Shown here piece after piece: positions 7,184 through 15,423 of a stretch of DNA of 38,664 bases (position 1 is its first letter; every line of letters begins with the position of its first letter). The notes below the pieces were generated by a model. The model worked only from the letters and a program-made list of their open reading frames with translations, ran no database searches and was not told where the DNA came from. A program made the position numbers and the translations under genes. Origin of the DNA: Pelagibacteraceae bacterium AG-325-F15 (lineage in GTDB: Bacteria; Pseudomonadota; Alphaproteobacteria; Pelagibacterales; Pelagibacteraceae); NCBI GenBank assembly GCA_003282895.1, contig QBYI01000004.1, positions 1-38,664 of the forward strand, written 5' to 3'.

Positions 7184-7972
7184 ATGGAAGAAAACTCATC
7201 AGATATCATCGTTAATTTTTCAGATGTAACAAAACAATATGGAGATTTGGTTGTTCTAGATAAATTAAATTTAGAAATTAAAAAAAATGAAATGGTTTCA
7301 ATAATTGGACCTTCTGGATCAGGGAAAACTACAGTTTTGAGAGTACTGATGACTTTAGAGAAAATAAACCAAGGTGTAATTCATTTAGATGGAGAGCCTC
7401 TAACACATATGGACTCTGACGGTAGATTAGTTGAAGCTAGTGAAAAATATTTAAGGGAAAGAAGATCAAAAATTGGAATGGTATTTCAACAATTTAATTT
7501 ATTTCCTCATATGACAGCTTTACAAAACTGTATTGAAGCACCTATTGAAGTTTTGGGTATGAAAAAAGAAGAGGCAGAACAAAGAGCTTTAGATTTATTA
7601 GAATTAGTTGGTTTATCTGATAAAAAAGATGAACACCCAAGTAGACTATCAGGAGGTCAGCAACAACGGGTTGCCATTGCTCGAGCGTTAGCAATGAGAC
7701 CGAAAGTAATGTTGTTAGATGAAATTACATCAGCATTAGATCCCGAAGTTGTAGGAGAAGTTTTGAATGTTATTAGATCTTTAAATAAGGAACATAATTT
7801 AACAATGATTATGGTGACTCACCAAATGGGATTTGCACGAGAAATTTCAGATAGAGTATGTTTTTTTAATGAGGGTAAAATATTTGAGCAAGGTCCACCA
7901 GAACAATTGTTTGGTGATCCACAAAATGAAAGAACTAAACAGTTCTTACATGCAGTTCTTGATGCTAATTGA
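7184..7972 (+). CDS. ehuA: ABC importer ATPase, EhuA-like
   Basis: This 262-residue ATP-binding subunit energises the importer. Walker A is GPSGSGKTT (residues 42-50), the Q-loop is VFQQFNLFPH (100-109), the signature is LSGGQQQR (155-162), Walker B is VMLLDE (175-180) and the switch histidine is His213 in VTHQMG. The insert HMDSDGRLVEASEKYLRERR between Walker A and the Q-loop is typical of the GlnQ/HisP/EhuA group. It is the last gene of the operon and converges on the dksA-like gene 10 bases away; a small AT-rich inverted repeat spans the gap. Confidence 0.88.
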   Translation: MEENSSDIIVNFSDVTKQYGDLVVLDKLNLEIKKNEMVSIIGPSGSGKTTVLRVLMTLEKINQGVIHLDGEPLTHMDSDGRLVEASEKYLRERRSKIGMVFQQFNLFPHMTALQNCIEAPIEVLGMKKEEAEQRALDLLELVGLSDKKDEHPSRLSGGQQQRVAIARALAMRPKVMLLDEITSALDPEVVGEVLNVIRSLNKEHNLTMIMVTHQMGFAREISDRVCFFNEGKIFEQGPPEQLFGDPQNERTKQFLHAVLDAN

Positions 7973-7982
7973 TTAATTGAGA

Positions 7983-8525
7983 TTAATCATCTGCATGAAC
8001 TTTTTCATCTTTTTCATGCTTTTCTTGTGCGGCGATTGTATATTTAGCTACAGGTCTAGCCATTAATCTTTTTAATCCAATTGGTTCAGCAGTATCTAGG
8101 CAATATCCATAAATATCTTCTCGAATTCTTGCTAACGCTTTATCGATTTCTGAAATTAGTTTTATTTGTCTGTTAATAGCTTTCATCTCAACATTTTTAT
8201 CAGTGTATGAACTTGCTTGATCGACAATATCAGCAGAAATGCTGTTATCATCCATGCTACCGTTATAAAGTGCCTCATTATTTGCTTTAACTAATTCTTT
8301 TTTCCATTCTGTCAGTCTCATTCTAAAAAATACCTTATGTTTTTCGCACATATATTTTTCAGTATCTTTTGGAACATAAGTCTTGGAAATTTTTATAGGT
8401 GCTTTAGCAACTATTTTTGGCTTGCTTACTGTTTTAGCTTTTGCTTTAGTAACTTTAGCTTTAACTTTTGAAACTTTAGCTTTAACTTTTGAAACTTTTT
8501 TTTTAACTTTAGTAGTCTTCGGCAT
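7983..8525 (-). CDS. dksA: DksA/TraR-family RNA polymerase-binding protein with basic tail
   Basis: DksA binds the RNA polymerase secondary channel and, with ppGpp, tunes rRNA and amino acid promoters. The core (from about residue 55) has a coiled coil whose tip carries the DxxDxA motif, here DIVDQA at 99-104. The zinc-finger remnant is YGYCLDTAEPIGLKRLMARP. Only the first of four zinc cysteines remains (Cys142); the others are Thr145, Thr163 and Ala166. Such cysteine-poor versions are known in alphaproteobacteria and in Pseudomonas DksA2. Residues 1-48 form an unusual lysine-rich, histone H1-like extension made of SKVKAKV repeats, encoded by a 21-bp tandem repeat. It may bind nucleic acid. 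The start is the first ATG, supported by a promoter 22 bases upstream. Confidence 0.88.
   Translation of the reverse strand: MPKTTKVKKKVSKVKAKVSKVKAKVTKAKAKTVSKPKIVAKAPIKISKTYVPKDTEKYMCEKHKVFFRMRLTEWKKELVKANNEALYNGSMDDNSISADIVDQASSYTDKNVEMKAINRQIKLISEIDKALARIREDIYGYCLDTAEPIGLKRLMARPVAKYTIAAQEKHEKDEKVHADD
8451..8500 (-). repeat. 21-bp tandem repeat inside dksA
   Basis: Two perfect 21-base units (8451-8471 and 8472-8492) and the start of a third degenerate one encode the SKVKAKV heptads of the N-terminal extension. Unit length is a multiple of three, so slippage would change copy number without breaking the frame. Confidence 0.85.
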
Positions 8526-8546
8526 ACTTAAAAATTGAATTTCCGG

Positions 8547-8574
8547 AGTATATTCAGCAAATTAGGGGTGTCAA
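8547..8574 (-). promoter_or_regulatory. Sigma70 promoter of dksA
   Basis: Read on the minus strand, TTGACA (8574-8569) and TATACT (8552-8547) are separated by 16 bases. This is the best match to the sigma70 consensus I found in the window. It would start transcription about 15 bases before the dksA ATG. An inverted repeat ATTCAGC/GCTGAAT (8552-8558 and 8579-8585) spans the promoter and could be an operator or chance. Confidence 0.75.
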
Positions 8575-8603
8575 GTAAGCTGAATTAATATTAATATTTA
8601 TAA

Positions 8604-9926
8604 ATGACCAATTATACCAAGAATATAAATAATATATTTTACATCTTTGTTTTATCACATCTTTTATTTTGGACATTGGTACCATCTTTAACAAATCATA
8701 ATTTACCACTTGATACTATTGAAGCTTTAGCTTGGGGAAGTAATTTAGACTGGGGATTTAACAAGCATCCACCAATGAGTGCATTTTTTCCAGAAGTTTT
8801 TTTTCAAATTTTTGGTTCACAAGATTGGGCTTACTATTTACTTAGTCAAATTTTTGTAATTATTTCTTTTTATTATGTTTTTAAACTTTCAAAAGAAATT
8901 TTAAAAAATGATTTACTAAGTTTAATTTCAGTTCTACTTTTGGAGAGTATCTATTTTTACAATTTTACAACCCCAGAATTTAATGTAAACGTTTGCCAAC
9001 TCCCATTCTGGTCATTAACAGTTTATTTTTCTTGGAAAATTTATAGTGGAAAAAACATTAAATTTACGGATTGTTTATTAATAGGATTTTTTGCAGCTTT
9101 TGGGTTTTTATCAAAATATTTATTTCTATATCTTTTAGTTTCAATTGATCTTTTATTTTTTTACTTAATTTTTATTAAGAAAAATAAAAAGTTTGATTTT
9201 AAGTATGTAATATCACTTGAAGTCTTTTTGGTTGTTTTAGTCCCTCATTTAATTTGGTTAAACAATAACGATTTTATAACTTTAACTTATGGACTAGCAA
9301 GAACTGGTCTAGAACAATCAAGTTTAGTTGATCATATCAAATTTCCATTAATTTTTATTGCAAAACAAATTGGAATATTAATTCCATTTTTATTTTTAGT
9401 CATGCTGTTAGTTAAAAAAATTAAATTTAAAATAAATTTTAATAACAAAGAACAACTTTTTTTAATTGTAATAAATGTTGTGCCTATCTTTTTAATGTTT
9501 TTAACTTCAGTGATAACTGGCTCAAAAATAAGAACCATGTGGATGACACCTTTTTATTTATTTTTTGGAACTTTTTTTGTTTATTTTCTTAAAACTCAAA
9601 TTAATATTAAAAATCTAAAACCATTCATTTCTGGGTTTCTATTTTTATTTTTTATATCTCCAGTGATTTATTCATACATATCAATTTCAAAAGAAGATAA
9701 GAGAACAGATTACCCAGGTAAAGAAATTGCCATTAAAACTCAATATGCTTGGGATCAGCAATTTAGTTCAACAATAAATGTCGTTTACGGAAATGAATGG
9801 AATGCTGGTAATTTATCTTACCATCTAAAATCAAGACCTGTTTGGGAGGGTATTGTTGAAAGGAATAAACTTGATCAATTGAAAGACTATATGTGTCTTG
9901 ATAATGTTTGTGTTGGATCTAAGTAA
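8604..9926 (+). CDS. Integral-membrane glycosyltransferase, GT39/ArnT-like
   Basis: This 440-residue protein has about ten membrane helices. The first periplasmic loop reads LPLDTIEALAWGSNLDWGFNKHPPMS, with the acidic residue and Y/W-rich pattern of family 39 (PMT/ArnT) transferases. Those enzymes move a sugar from a polyprenyl-phosphate carrier to an acceptor outside the cytoplasmic membrane. The C-terminus is a periplasmic soluble tail with two cysteines (CLDNVC). It heads a compact four-gene cluster: the next gene, two bases on, is a GT2 enzyme of the type that loads sugars onto such carriers. The acceptor could be lipid A, protein or a surface glycan. Confidence 0.8.
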   Translation: MTNYTKNINNIFYIFVLSHLLFWTLVPSLTNHNLPLDTIEALAWGSNLDWGFNKHPPMSAFFPEVFFQIFGSQDWAYYLLSQIFVIISFYYVFKLSKEILKNDLLSLISVLLLESIYFYNFTTPEFNVNVCQLPFWSLTVYFSWKIYSGKNIKFTDCLLIGFFAAFGFLSKYLFLYLLVSIDLLFFYLIFIKKNKKFDFKYVISLEVFLVVLVPHLIWLNNNDFITLTYGLARTGLEQSSLVDHIKFPLIFIAKQIGILIPFLFLVMLLVKKIKFKINFNNKEQLFLIVINVVPIFLMFLTSVITGSKIRTMWMTPFYLFFGTFFVYFLKTQINIKNLKPFISGFLFLFFISPVIYSYISISKEDKRTDYPGKEIAIKTQYAWDQQFSSTINVVYGNEWNAGNLSYHLKSRPVWEGIVERNKLDQLKDYMCLDNVCVGSK

Positions 9927-9928
9927 AG

Positions 9929-10801
9929 ATGAAAAAGTATACAATTTTAATTCCAATTTATAATGACAGAGAATCTTTAACAAAATTAATAGAAAATATA
10001 AATTTCGAAGCAAAAAATCTTACATCTCAGATATCAATAATTGTAGTAAATGATGCTTCATCCCAACAAATTACGGACAATTATTCTAATACTGAAAATA
10101 TAAATAGTATTGAAATTATAAACATGAAAGAAAATAGAGGTCATGCAAGATGTATCGCCTCAGGATTAAAGTATATTTTTGAAAAAAAAGAATTTGATTA
10201 TGTTATTCCAATGGATGGAGATGGGGAGGATAGGCCTGAAGAAATCAAAAGCTTTATTCAACTAGCAGAACAACCCAATGATAAAACTATAGTTGGGGAA
10301 CGAACTAAAAGATCTGAAAATTTATTTTTTAAAACTTGTTATCAATTACATAAACTTTTAACCTTAGGTTTTACTGGTCATTCAATTAAGTTTGGTAATT
10401 TTACCTGTTTATCCAAATCAACTATTGAAAAAATGTTAAATGAAAAAGCTACTTGGAATAGCTTTTCTGGTTCATTAAAAAAAGTAGAAAAAGATTTGTT
10501 AGCCATACCTTCCGTAAGAGGGACAAGATATTTTGGCCCATCTAAAATGAGTTTTTTTAACTTATTAAAACACTCCCTTTCAATTATAAGTGTATTTCGA
10601 AAAACAGTTTTAATTCGCTCGGCTTTATTTATAGTTTTTTATATTCTTCTAATGCAAAGCAATGCATCAATTATCACTTCAGTTCCTTTGGTTTTGTTAC
10701 TGATAATGATTTATTCAATTTCAAGTTTAGCTTTAAGAGAAAATTTAGATGAATTTAATAAGTGTTTGTTAAATATTAATGATATTGAAAAAATAAAATG
10801 A
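9929..10801 (+). CDS. Glycosyltransferase family 2, polyprenyl-phosphate-sugar synthase-like
   Basis: This 290-residue GT-A fold enzyme begins KKYTILIPIYNDRESL and has the nucleotide-sugar motif VVNDAS near residue 40. The metal-binding DxD lies in PMDGDGEDRPEEI (Asp96, Asp98). The DGDGEDRPEEI form is close to dolichol/undecaprenyl-phosphate sugar synthases. The C-terminus has two membrane helices (about residues 225-265), which would anchor it at the cytoplasmic face. It sits between a GT39 transferase that would use its product and an exported lyase-like gene that overlaps it by 4 bases (ATGA). The sugar is not predictable. Confidence 0.85.
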   Translation: MKKYTILIPIYNDRESLTKLIENINFEAKNLTSQISIIVVNDASSQQITDNYSNTENINSIEIINMKENRGHARCIASGLKYIFEKKEFDYVIPMDGDGEDRPEEIKSFIQLAEQPNDKTIVGERTKRSENLFFKTCYQLHKLLTLGFTGHSIKFGNFTCLSKSTIEKMLNEKATWNSFSGSLKKVEKDLLAIPSVRGTRYFGPSKMSFFNLLKHSLSIISVFRKTVLIRSALFIVFYILLMQSNASIITSVPLVLLLIMIYSISSLALRENLDEFNKCLLNINDIEKIK

Positions 10802-11685
10802 TAAAAAAAATTTTTAAAATTTTACTACCAGTTTTAATTCTATTTAATTCAAGTTATGCAGAGCCTATTGTGGTCAAAAAAACAAAATGGCATCATATGG
10901 ATATCAAAAAACATTTTGAAGTAGTAACTGAAAATGTTCGTGCTGGTAAAACTGCGCAAAAATTTGAAATTAGACACGGTGAATGTAAAAAACAAGACTG
11001 TAAGTGGGGTGCACATAGGACTGAAAAACACTTAAAGATTTATCAATTTTCAAAAAAAAAATTTAAAGATCCTGTATTTTATGCTGTAAGCGTTTTTATA
11101 CCTGAAGATTTTGGGTATGATTTTGTAGCTTCAAAGATGTCAATGTTTCAAGCTAAAATGATGGGAGTTGATATGCCACTTTGGATGGTTTCAACTCAAG
11201 GGTCTGGCTTTCAAGTAAGATTAGGTCACTATAAAAGATGTGAAGTGCACTCATTTAAAAAAGGGACCTGGAATGATTTTGTGGTTAAGACAAATTATAG
11301 TAGAGAGAGAGTTAAAGGTGAAAAATATTTTGAATTATGGTGGAATGGAAAAAAAATAGATGAGTGCACACACTATATTCCTTTTATAACGAAAAAACAT
11401 ATTCAAGAATCGAAAAGTCATGGGTGGAGTAGCAATAAACAACAAATTAATATGAGATATGGTATCTACAAATTTAGAGTAGGTGATTACTTATCTCAAA
11501 TAGCTAAGAAAAAACCTAAAAAAATGAAGACCATGACACAACCAAGTGGTATGAAAAATATAATAAATCCTTTTAAATATGATTGGGGCGTTAAAATTCC
11601 AACAACAATAATGTTGTATGATGAAATTAGGATTGGCAAAAGCTTCAATGAAGTAGATATAAAAACAAATGATCCTGTCGATTAA
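10798..11685 (+). CDS. Exported polysaccharide lyase-like protein (heparin-lyase I/PF14099 type)
   Basis: This 295-residue protein has a signal peptide ending SSYA (residue 21). The mature part resembles the beta-jelly-roll polysaccharide lyase family that includes heparin lyase I and PL20 enzymes. Visible features are the early KFEIRHGEC strand with a later HRTEKHL, the AVSVFIPEDF strand, a central FQAKM/VRLGHYK stretch, and the late WSSNKQQINMRYGIYKFRVG strand. Catalytic residues cannot be assigned with confidence. The start overlaps the GT2 stop by 4 bases, so the two genes are coupled. It probably acts on a uronic-acid glycan in the periplasm, perhaps one made by the upstream transferases. 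The family call is moderate. Confidence 0.68.
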   Translation: MIKKIFKILLPVLILFNSSYAEPIVVKKTKWHHMDIKKHFEVVTENVRAGKTAQKFEIRHGECKKQDCKWGAHRTEKHLKIYQFSKKKFKDPVFYAVSVFIPEDFGYDFVASKMSMFQAKMMGVDMPLWMVSTQGSGFQVRLGHYKRCEVHSFKKGTWNDFVVKTNYSRERVKGEKYFELWWNGKKIDECTHYIPFITKKHIQESKSHGWSSNKQQINMRYGIYKFRVGDYLSQIAKKKPKKMKTMTQPSGMKNIINPFKYDWGVKIPTTIMLYDEIRIGKSFNEVDIKTNDPVD

Positions 11686-11690
11686 GATTT

Positions 11691-12836
11691 ATGAAAAAAC
11701 TTTTAATAATTATGTTATCTTTGTTTGTATTTGTACCTGTTCAAGCTAAGGTTAAATCTAAAGATATTAATTTTCCAGGAAAATTTTATACCGATAAAAT
11801 TAAATCTTGTGAAGTATTAGAAGATATTACAATGAGCTCGAGACTCTTTAGTGATATTTTTAGAGTTAAGGGTTTTGTTGGATATGATTGGCATAGTGAT
11901 CATCAAAAAAATAGTACATCACTAACAGTTAAACATGAAAACATTACTGAACCTATTAAAATTTTGATGTTACTGGCTCACAACTCTTTATCAAATAAAG
12001 ATCAATATAATATTAAAGAGGCAAAAGATTTATTAGTTGAAATAGCAAAAGCAGATACGTTGTATGACTCAATTGATCCTGAGGGTCTTAAAAAGAAACC
12101 TAAGTGTTGGAAGAATAGTGATGTGAACGCTCCATGTTGGTATCATGAATATCAATTCGCAAGAGATGTTTTTGGTAATTACATGATTTCTGCGATTTGG
12201 TTAAAATCTGAATTAGACGATAGTGAGTTTAAAATTATAAATACATATATAAAAAAGATGTATAAGAAATTTTTAAAACCAAAAGAGTTTGAACCTACCG
12301 ATAGAGGATTTTATCAAATGGCTAATTCTGGTATACCAACATTAGTTTATGCCTCTTGGTCTAATGATAAAAAACTTGCTGCAAAAGAAATTAATTTCAG
12401 ATTTAAACAAATAGATAAATTATTTTATGATGATGGATACATTAACAATAATTCATTCAGGGGTGTTAGAGCTCAATGGTATCACTCTTATGGCTTAAAT
12501 CCTGCTCTTGCATATGTTTATATTTCAAATTTATGGGGAGCAAAAGTTCCTGAAAAGATTATCAAAAAATTAACTAATGCAGGTCTCGTTGCCAATCTAG
12601 CTTTAAAAGATTATGAGAAATTTAGAAGTCGACCATTTACTGGTGAGTACAATGAAAATATAACTGAGGATCCAAAACACGCAAGAAAGCATACACATCA
12701 AGACGCAATCGGAATCGATGTACTAATGGAATTGGTTACAGGTGTAAAATTAGAAAATGATCCAATTTATCTTCGAAAAAGAAATATAACTGGCATAGAT
12801 GACACTATAGGCTTCAACCCTCATTGTATTAAATGA
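11691..12836 (+). CDS. Exported alginate-lyase-superfamily protein (PL5-like)
   Basis: This 381-residue protein has a signal peptide ending VQA (residue 19). It is mainly helical with an alginate-lyase-like alpha/alpha-toroid pattern. DDGYINNNSFRGVRAQWYHS resembles the catalytic Arg...Tyr-His strand of PL5 alginate lyases. The place where those enzymes have an Asn-His pair reads MANSGIP, so the usual catalytic histidine is not seen there. It could use another residue, be a binding protein, or belong to a sister family. It follows the jelly-roll lyase-like gene by 5 bases and ends the glycan cluster, converging on umuC 10 bases away. Confidence 0.65.
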   Translation: MKKLLIIMLSLFVFVPVQAKVKSKDINFPGKFYTDKIKSCEVLEDITMSSRLFSDIFRVKGFVGYDWHSDHQKNSTSLTVKHENITEPIKILMLLAHNSLSNKDQYNIKEAKDLLVEIAKADTLYDSIDPEGLKKKPKCWKNSDVNAPCWYHEYQFARDVFGNYMISAIWLKSELDDSEFKIINTYIKKMYKKFLKPKEFEPTDRGFYQMANSGIPTLVYASWSNDKKLAAKEINFRFKQIDKLFYDDGYINNNSFRGVRAQWYHSYGLNPALAYVYISNLWGAKVPEKIIKKLTNAGLVANLALKDYEKFRSRPFTGEYNENITEDPKHARKHTHQDAIGIDVLMELVTGVKLENDPIYLRKRNITGIDDTIGFNPHCIK

Positions 12837-12846
12837 AGCAATCTAT

Positions 12847-14127
12847 TTAATTAGTTCTAATCGTTGGTAGTGAATAAAAATCAGCTGTATCTATCTTAGA
12901 AGAATACTCTCTTTTCATATTCCATCTCTTTTGAACGCCAGCGCTTGCAACACTTAAGGTAGATCTTCCGTATCGATGATTAGTATTATCAATAGACCTC
13001 ATTAAATTGCTAATTTTCTCATCTTTTTCAGATGAAAATAGATTAGTTTTATCATTAGCGTTAGACAATCCCGTAAGCATAACACCTGCTTTTTGATATT
13101 GGTAACCATTTTTGAATATACCCTCTAATATTGTAACTGCAGTTTTAACTACTTCGATACTATTGTTTGTTGCAATTGGAAAATCAATTGTCTTTGCATT
13201 TGAATAATATCCGTAGTTTCTTTGAAACGGACTAGTTCTAACAAATACTGTAATTGCTTTTGCAACTAAAGATTCTGATCTAATTTTTTCAGATGCATTC
13301 AAACAATAGCTTGCAACTGCTTCTTTCAATTCTTGAAATTTCTCAATTCGTTTCCCAAATGATCTTGAGACAACACAACTTTTTCTTTTTGTTGTAGTAG
13401 TTTCTAAGTTAATACAAGGAATACCCTTAAGCTCCATTGCAGTTCTAGAACTTAAAACATTAGAAGATTTTTTAATCCAACTATTAGATTTATTCTTAAG
13501 TTGTTTTGCATTATAAATTCCATTCTTTTGATAAAATTTTGTTAACTGTCTACCAACACCCCATACGTCATTAATTTCTACTTTTTCAAGAACAGGATCC
13601 AAGTTATCAATACCAATTAAACTAGTAACCCCTGATTGCTTTTTTTTTGCAATATGGTTTGCAATTTTACTTAGAGTTTTTGTTTTAGCAATTCCGATAC
13701 TAGTTGGAATACCAGTCCATTGTAAAACTGTTTCTCTAATTTCTTTTCCAACTTTTTCTACATCTTGATCTGGAAAATTTGATAAATCTAAAAATGCTTC
13801 ATCAATAGAATAAATTTCTATATCAGAATTAAATCTTTTAAGAGTTCGCATTACTCTTCTAGATAGATCGCCATATAAAGAATAATTAGATGAAAAAACT
13901 TCTACTTTATTTTTAATAATAATATCTTTTGCTTTAAAGTAAGGTTCACCCATTTTAATTCCTAAAGCTTTTGCTTCATTAGATCTTGAAATAATACAAC
14001 CATCATTATTAGATAAAACAACAACAGGTTTTCTTCTTATTTTAGGATTAAATAATCTTTCACAAGAAACGTAAAAAGAATTACAATCAACTAATGCTAT
14101 TTTTTTAGTACGTAGAATGGATGACAT
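12847..14127 (-). CDS. umuC: DNA polymerase V catalytic subunit UmuC
   Basis: This 426-residue Y-family polymerase copies past DNA lesions at the cost of errors. The palm metal ligands are Asp14 in ALVDCNSFYVSCE and Asp109-Glu110 in YSIDEAFLDL. The segment SNNDGCIISRSNEAKALGIK is diagnostic of UmuC. A helix-hairpin-helix region (VWGVGRQLTKFYQKNGI) and a little-finger domain follow. The start at 14127 overlaps umuD by 23 bases and gives a normal N-terminus; the next Met is well inside the palm. Regulation is probably through the LexA-type box before umuD. It is a full-length gene without visible damage. Confidence 0.95.
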   Translation of the reverse strand: MSSILRTKKIALVDCNSFYVSCERLFNPKIRRKPVVVLSNNDGCIISRSNEAKALGIKMGEPYFKAKDIIIKNKVEVFSSNYSLYGDLSRRVMRTLKRFNSDIEIYSIDEAFLDLSNFPDQDVEKVGKEIRETVLQWTGIPTSIGIAKTKTLSKIANHIAKKKQSGVTSLIGIDNLDPVLEKVEINDVWGVGRQLTKFYQKNGIYNAKQLKNKSNSWIKKSSNVLSSRTAMELKGIPCINLETTTTKRKSCVVSRSFGKRIEKFQELKEAVASYCLNASEKIRSESLVAKAITVFVRTSPFQRNYGYYSNAKTIDFPIATNNSIEVVKTAVTILEGIFKNGYQYQKAGVMLTGLSNANDKTNLFSSEKDEKISNLMRSIDNTNHRYGRSTLSVASAGVQKRWNMKREYSSKIDTADFYSLPTIRTN

Positions 14128-14500
14128 AAGTTACAACTCCCCAAATAAAAATATCTTGTTCTTCGTTAATTAAAATTCTGTCAGTAAATTCTTTAGATCC
14201 TGAAGTTAAAAACTTTTTATCTCTTTCTTGAACTAAACTTTTAACCACAAGTTCATCATGAACATTTGCTATTACTGTTGAAAAATTTTTTGGCTTTAAA
14301 CTTTTATCGACAACCAGCAAATCTCCATCATTAATCCCAACATCCACCATTGATTTACCTTGCACCCTGATGATGAAGGTAGCTGGAACGTTTCTTATTA
14401 AATGCATGTTAAGATCAATATCTTCTTCGATATAATCAGTTGCAGGAGATGGAAAACCAGCACCTGCTTTATGTAGATAATATGGGATAGTTAGCTTCAT
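14105..14500 (-). CDS. umuD: UmuD, self-cleaving polymerase V subunit
   Basis: This 131-residue S24 peptidase becomes UmuD' after RecA-assisted self-cleavage and joins UmuC. The cleavage site aligns to Ala14-Gly15 in AGAGFPSPATDY (Cys-Gly in E. coli). The nucleophile is Ser50 in GKSMVDVGINDGD and the general base is Lys87 in DELVVKSL. It lacks the N-terminal winged-helix of LexA, so it is UmuD and not the repressor. The ATG at 14500 directly abuts a GTTC-N7-GTTC box. umuC overlaps its end, so the two are translated together. Confidence 0.95.
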   Translation of the reverse strand: MKLTIPYYLHKAGAGFPSPATDYIEEDIDLNMHLIRNVPATFIIRVQGKSMVDVGINDGDLLVVDKSLKPKNFSTVIANVHDELVVKSLVQERDKKFLTSGSKEFTDRILINEEQDIFIWGVVTYVIHSTY

Positions 14501-14515
14501 GTTCTTGTTTTGTTC
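14501..14515 (-). promoter_or_regulatory. LexA-type SOS box at umuD start
   Basis: The plus strand reads GTTCTTGTTTTGTTC, a perfect copy of the alphaproteobacterial LexA operator GTTC-N7-GTTC (GAAC-N7-GAAC on the coding strand). It lies directly before the umuD ATG, a position where bound repressor would block transcription start or elongation. No lexA gene is in the window. Confidence 0.82.
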
Positions 14516-14681
14516 TTATTTATAGACTAGTTATACAATGCACGCAAGAGGTTGTATTTTGAGTCTGTAACTGAATCAAAAGTGAATCAAAACGTGAACA
14601 TCGAAACTACATTTTGTGTGCTTGTGGATAACTTTAACCAGAGATAGTTTAAATTGAATATTAATTAGATAAAAAAGGCAA

Positions 14682-15050
14682 ATGAAAACATTAACATGTC
14701 ATTGTGGTGCAGTGGAAATCCAAGTTAATCTTAAAAAGGAAATAGATAAATTAATGAGATGTAATTGTTCAATGTGTAAAAGAAAAGGAACGATGGTTAC
14801 AACAATTAATAAAGAAGATTTAAAAATTGTTAAAGGAGAAGATAAAATAAAAATTTATCAGTTCAATACAAAAGTAGCTAAACATCATTTTTGTTCAGAG
14901 TGCGGAGTTCAAACTCATAATTTAAGAAGAAGTGATCCAAATACTTATGGTATTAATGTAGGGTGCATAGATGAAATAAAACCAAACGAGCTATTTAAAC
15001 TAAAGACCTTTATTAACGATGGTCAAAATCATATAAAAGACAGGAAATAA
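14682..15050 (+). CDS. GFA/CENP-V domain protein, copy 1
   Basis: This 122-residue zinc protein is of the family named for glutathione-dependent formaldehyde-activating enzyme. Zinc ligands are Cys6 and Cys8 (CHCGAV), Cys27, Cys29 and Cys32 (CNCSMC), and Cys71 and Cys74 (FCSECG), with Cys95 in NVGCIDE. Single-domain members of this size are common, but their reactions are mostly unproven; some are thought to act on glutathione adducts. It is the first gene of a run of four on the plus strand, one base before its paralogue. Its promoter region is shared with divergent umuD across 181 bases. Confidence 0.88.
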   Translation: MKTLTCHCGAVEIQVNLKKEIDKLMRCNCSMCKRKGTMVTTINKEDLKIVKGEDKIKIYQFNTKVAKHHFCSECGVQTHNLRRSDPNTYGINVGCIDEIKPNELFKLKTFINDGQNHIKDRK

Positions 15051-15051
15051 A

Positions 15052-15417
15052 ATGAAAAAATTAACATGTCATTGTGGAGCAGTTGAGGCAGAAATTAATT
15101 TGGATGGAGATTTAGCAAAGGTTATAAAATGTAATTGCTCTATTTGTAAAAGAAGAGGAGCAATAATGTCTATGGTCAAAAATGAGGATTTTAAAATTGT
15201 AAAAGGTGAGGGTAAATTAAAACTTTATCAATTTCACACAAACGTTGCTAAACATTATTTCTGTTCTGAATGTGGAATTTATACTCATCATAATCCGAGA
15301 GTTAATCCAGCAATGACAGGTTTTAATGTTGGTTGCATTGATGAAATAAACACTTTTGACTTAAAAGATGTTCCAGTAAATGATGGTCAGAATCATCCAT
15401 TAGATCAAAAAAAATAA
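15052..15417 (+). CDS. GFA/CENP-V domain protein, copy 2
   Basis: This 121-residue tandem paralogue of the preceding gene shares roughly half its residues. All zinc cysteines are kept (CHCGAV, CNCSIC, FCSECG), as are the DGQNH near the C-terminus and the IVKGEGKLKLYQF stretch. The duplication is old, because the two copies differ throughout, so they are likely to have split substrates or to form a heterodimer. It is one base from copy 1 and 6 bases from the kinase gene. Confidence 0.87.
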   Translation: MKKLTCHCGAVEAEINLDGDLAKVIKCNCSICKRRGAIMSMVKNEDFKIVKGEGKLKLYQFHTNVAKHYFCSECGIYTHHNPRVNPAMTGFNVGCIDEINTFDLKDVPVNDGQNHPLDQKK

Positions 15418-15423
15418 TTTTTA

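Noticed and set aside
7971-7988. Inverted repeat GATTAAT/ATTAATC between ehuA and dksA
   Set aside because: Short, AT-only except for two pairs, and lacking a T-run, so too weak to call a terminator.
14538-14570. Ten-codon frame in the umuD/GFA divergent region
   Set aside because: Too short and without ribosome site or clear context; more likely chance.
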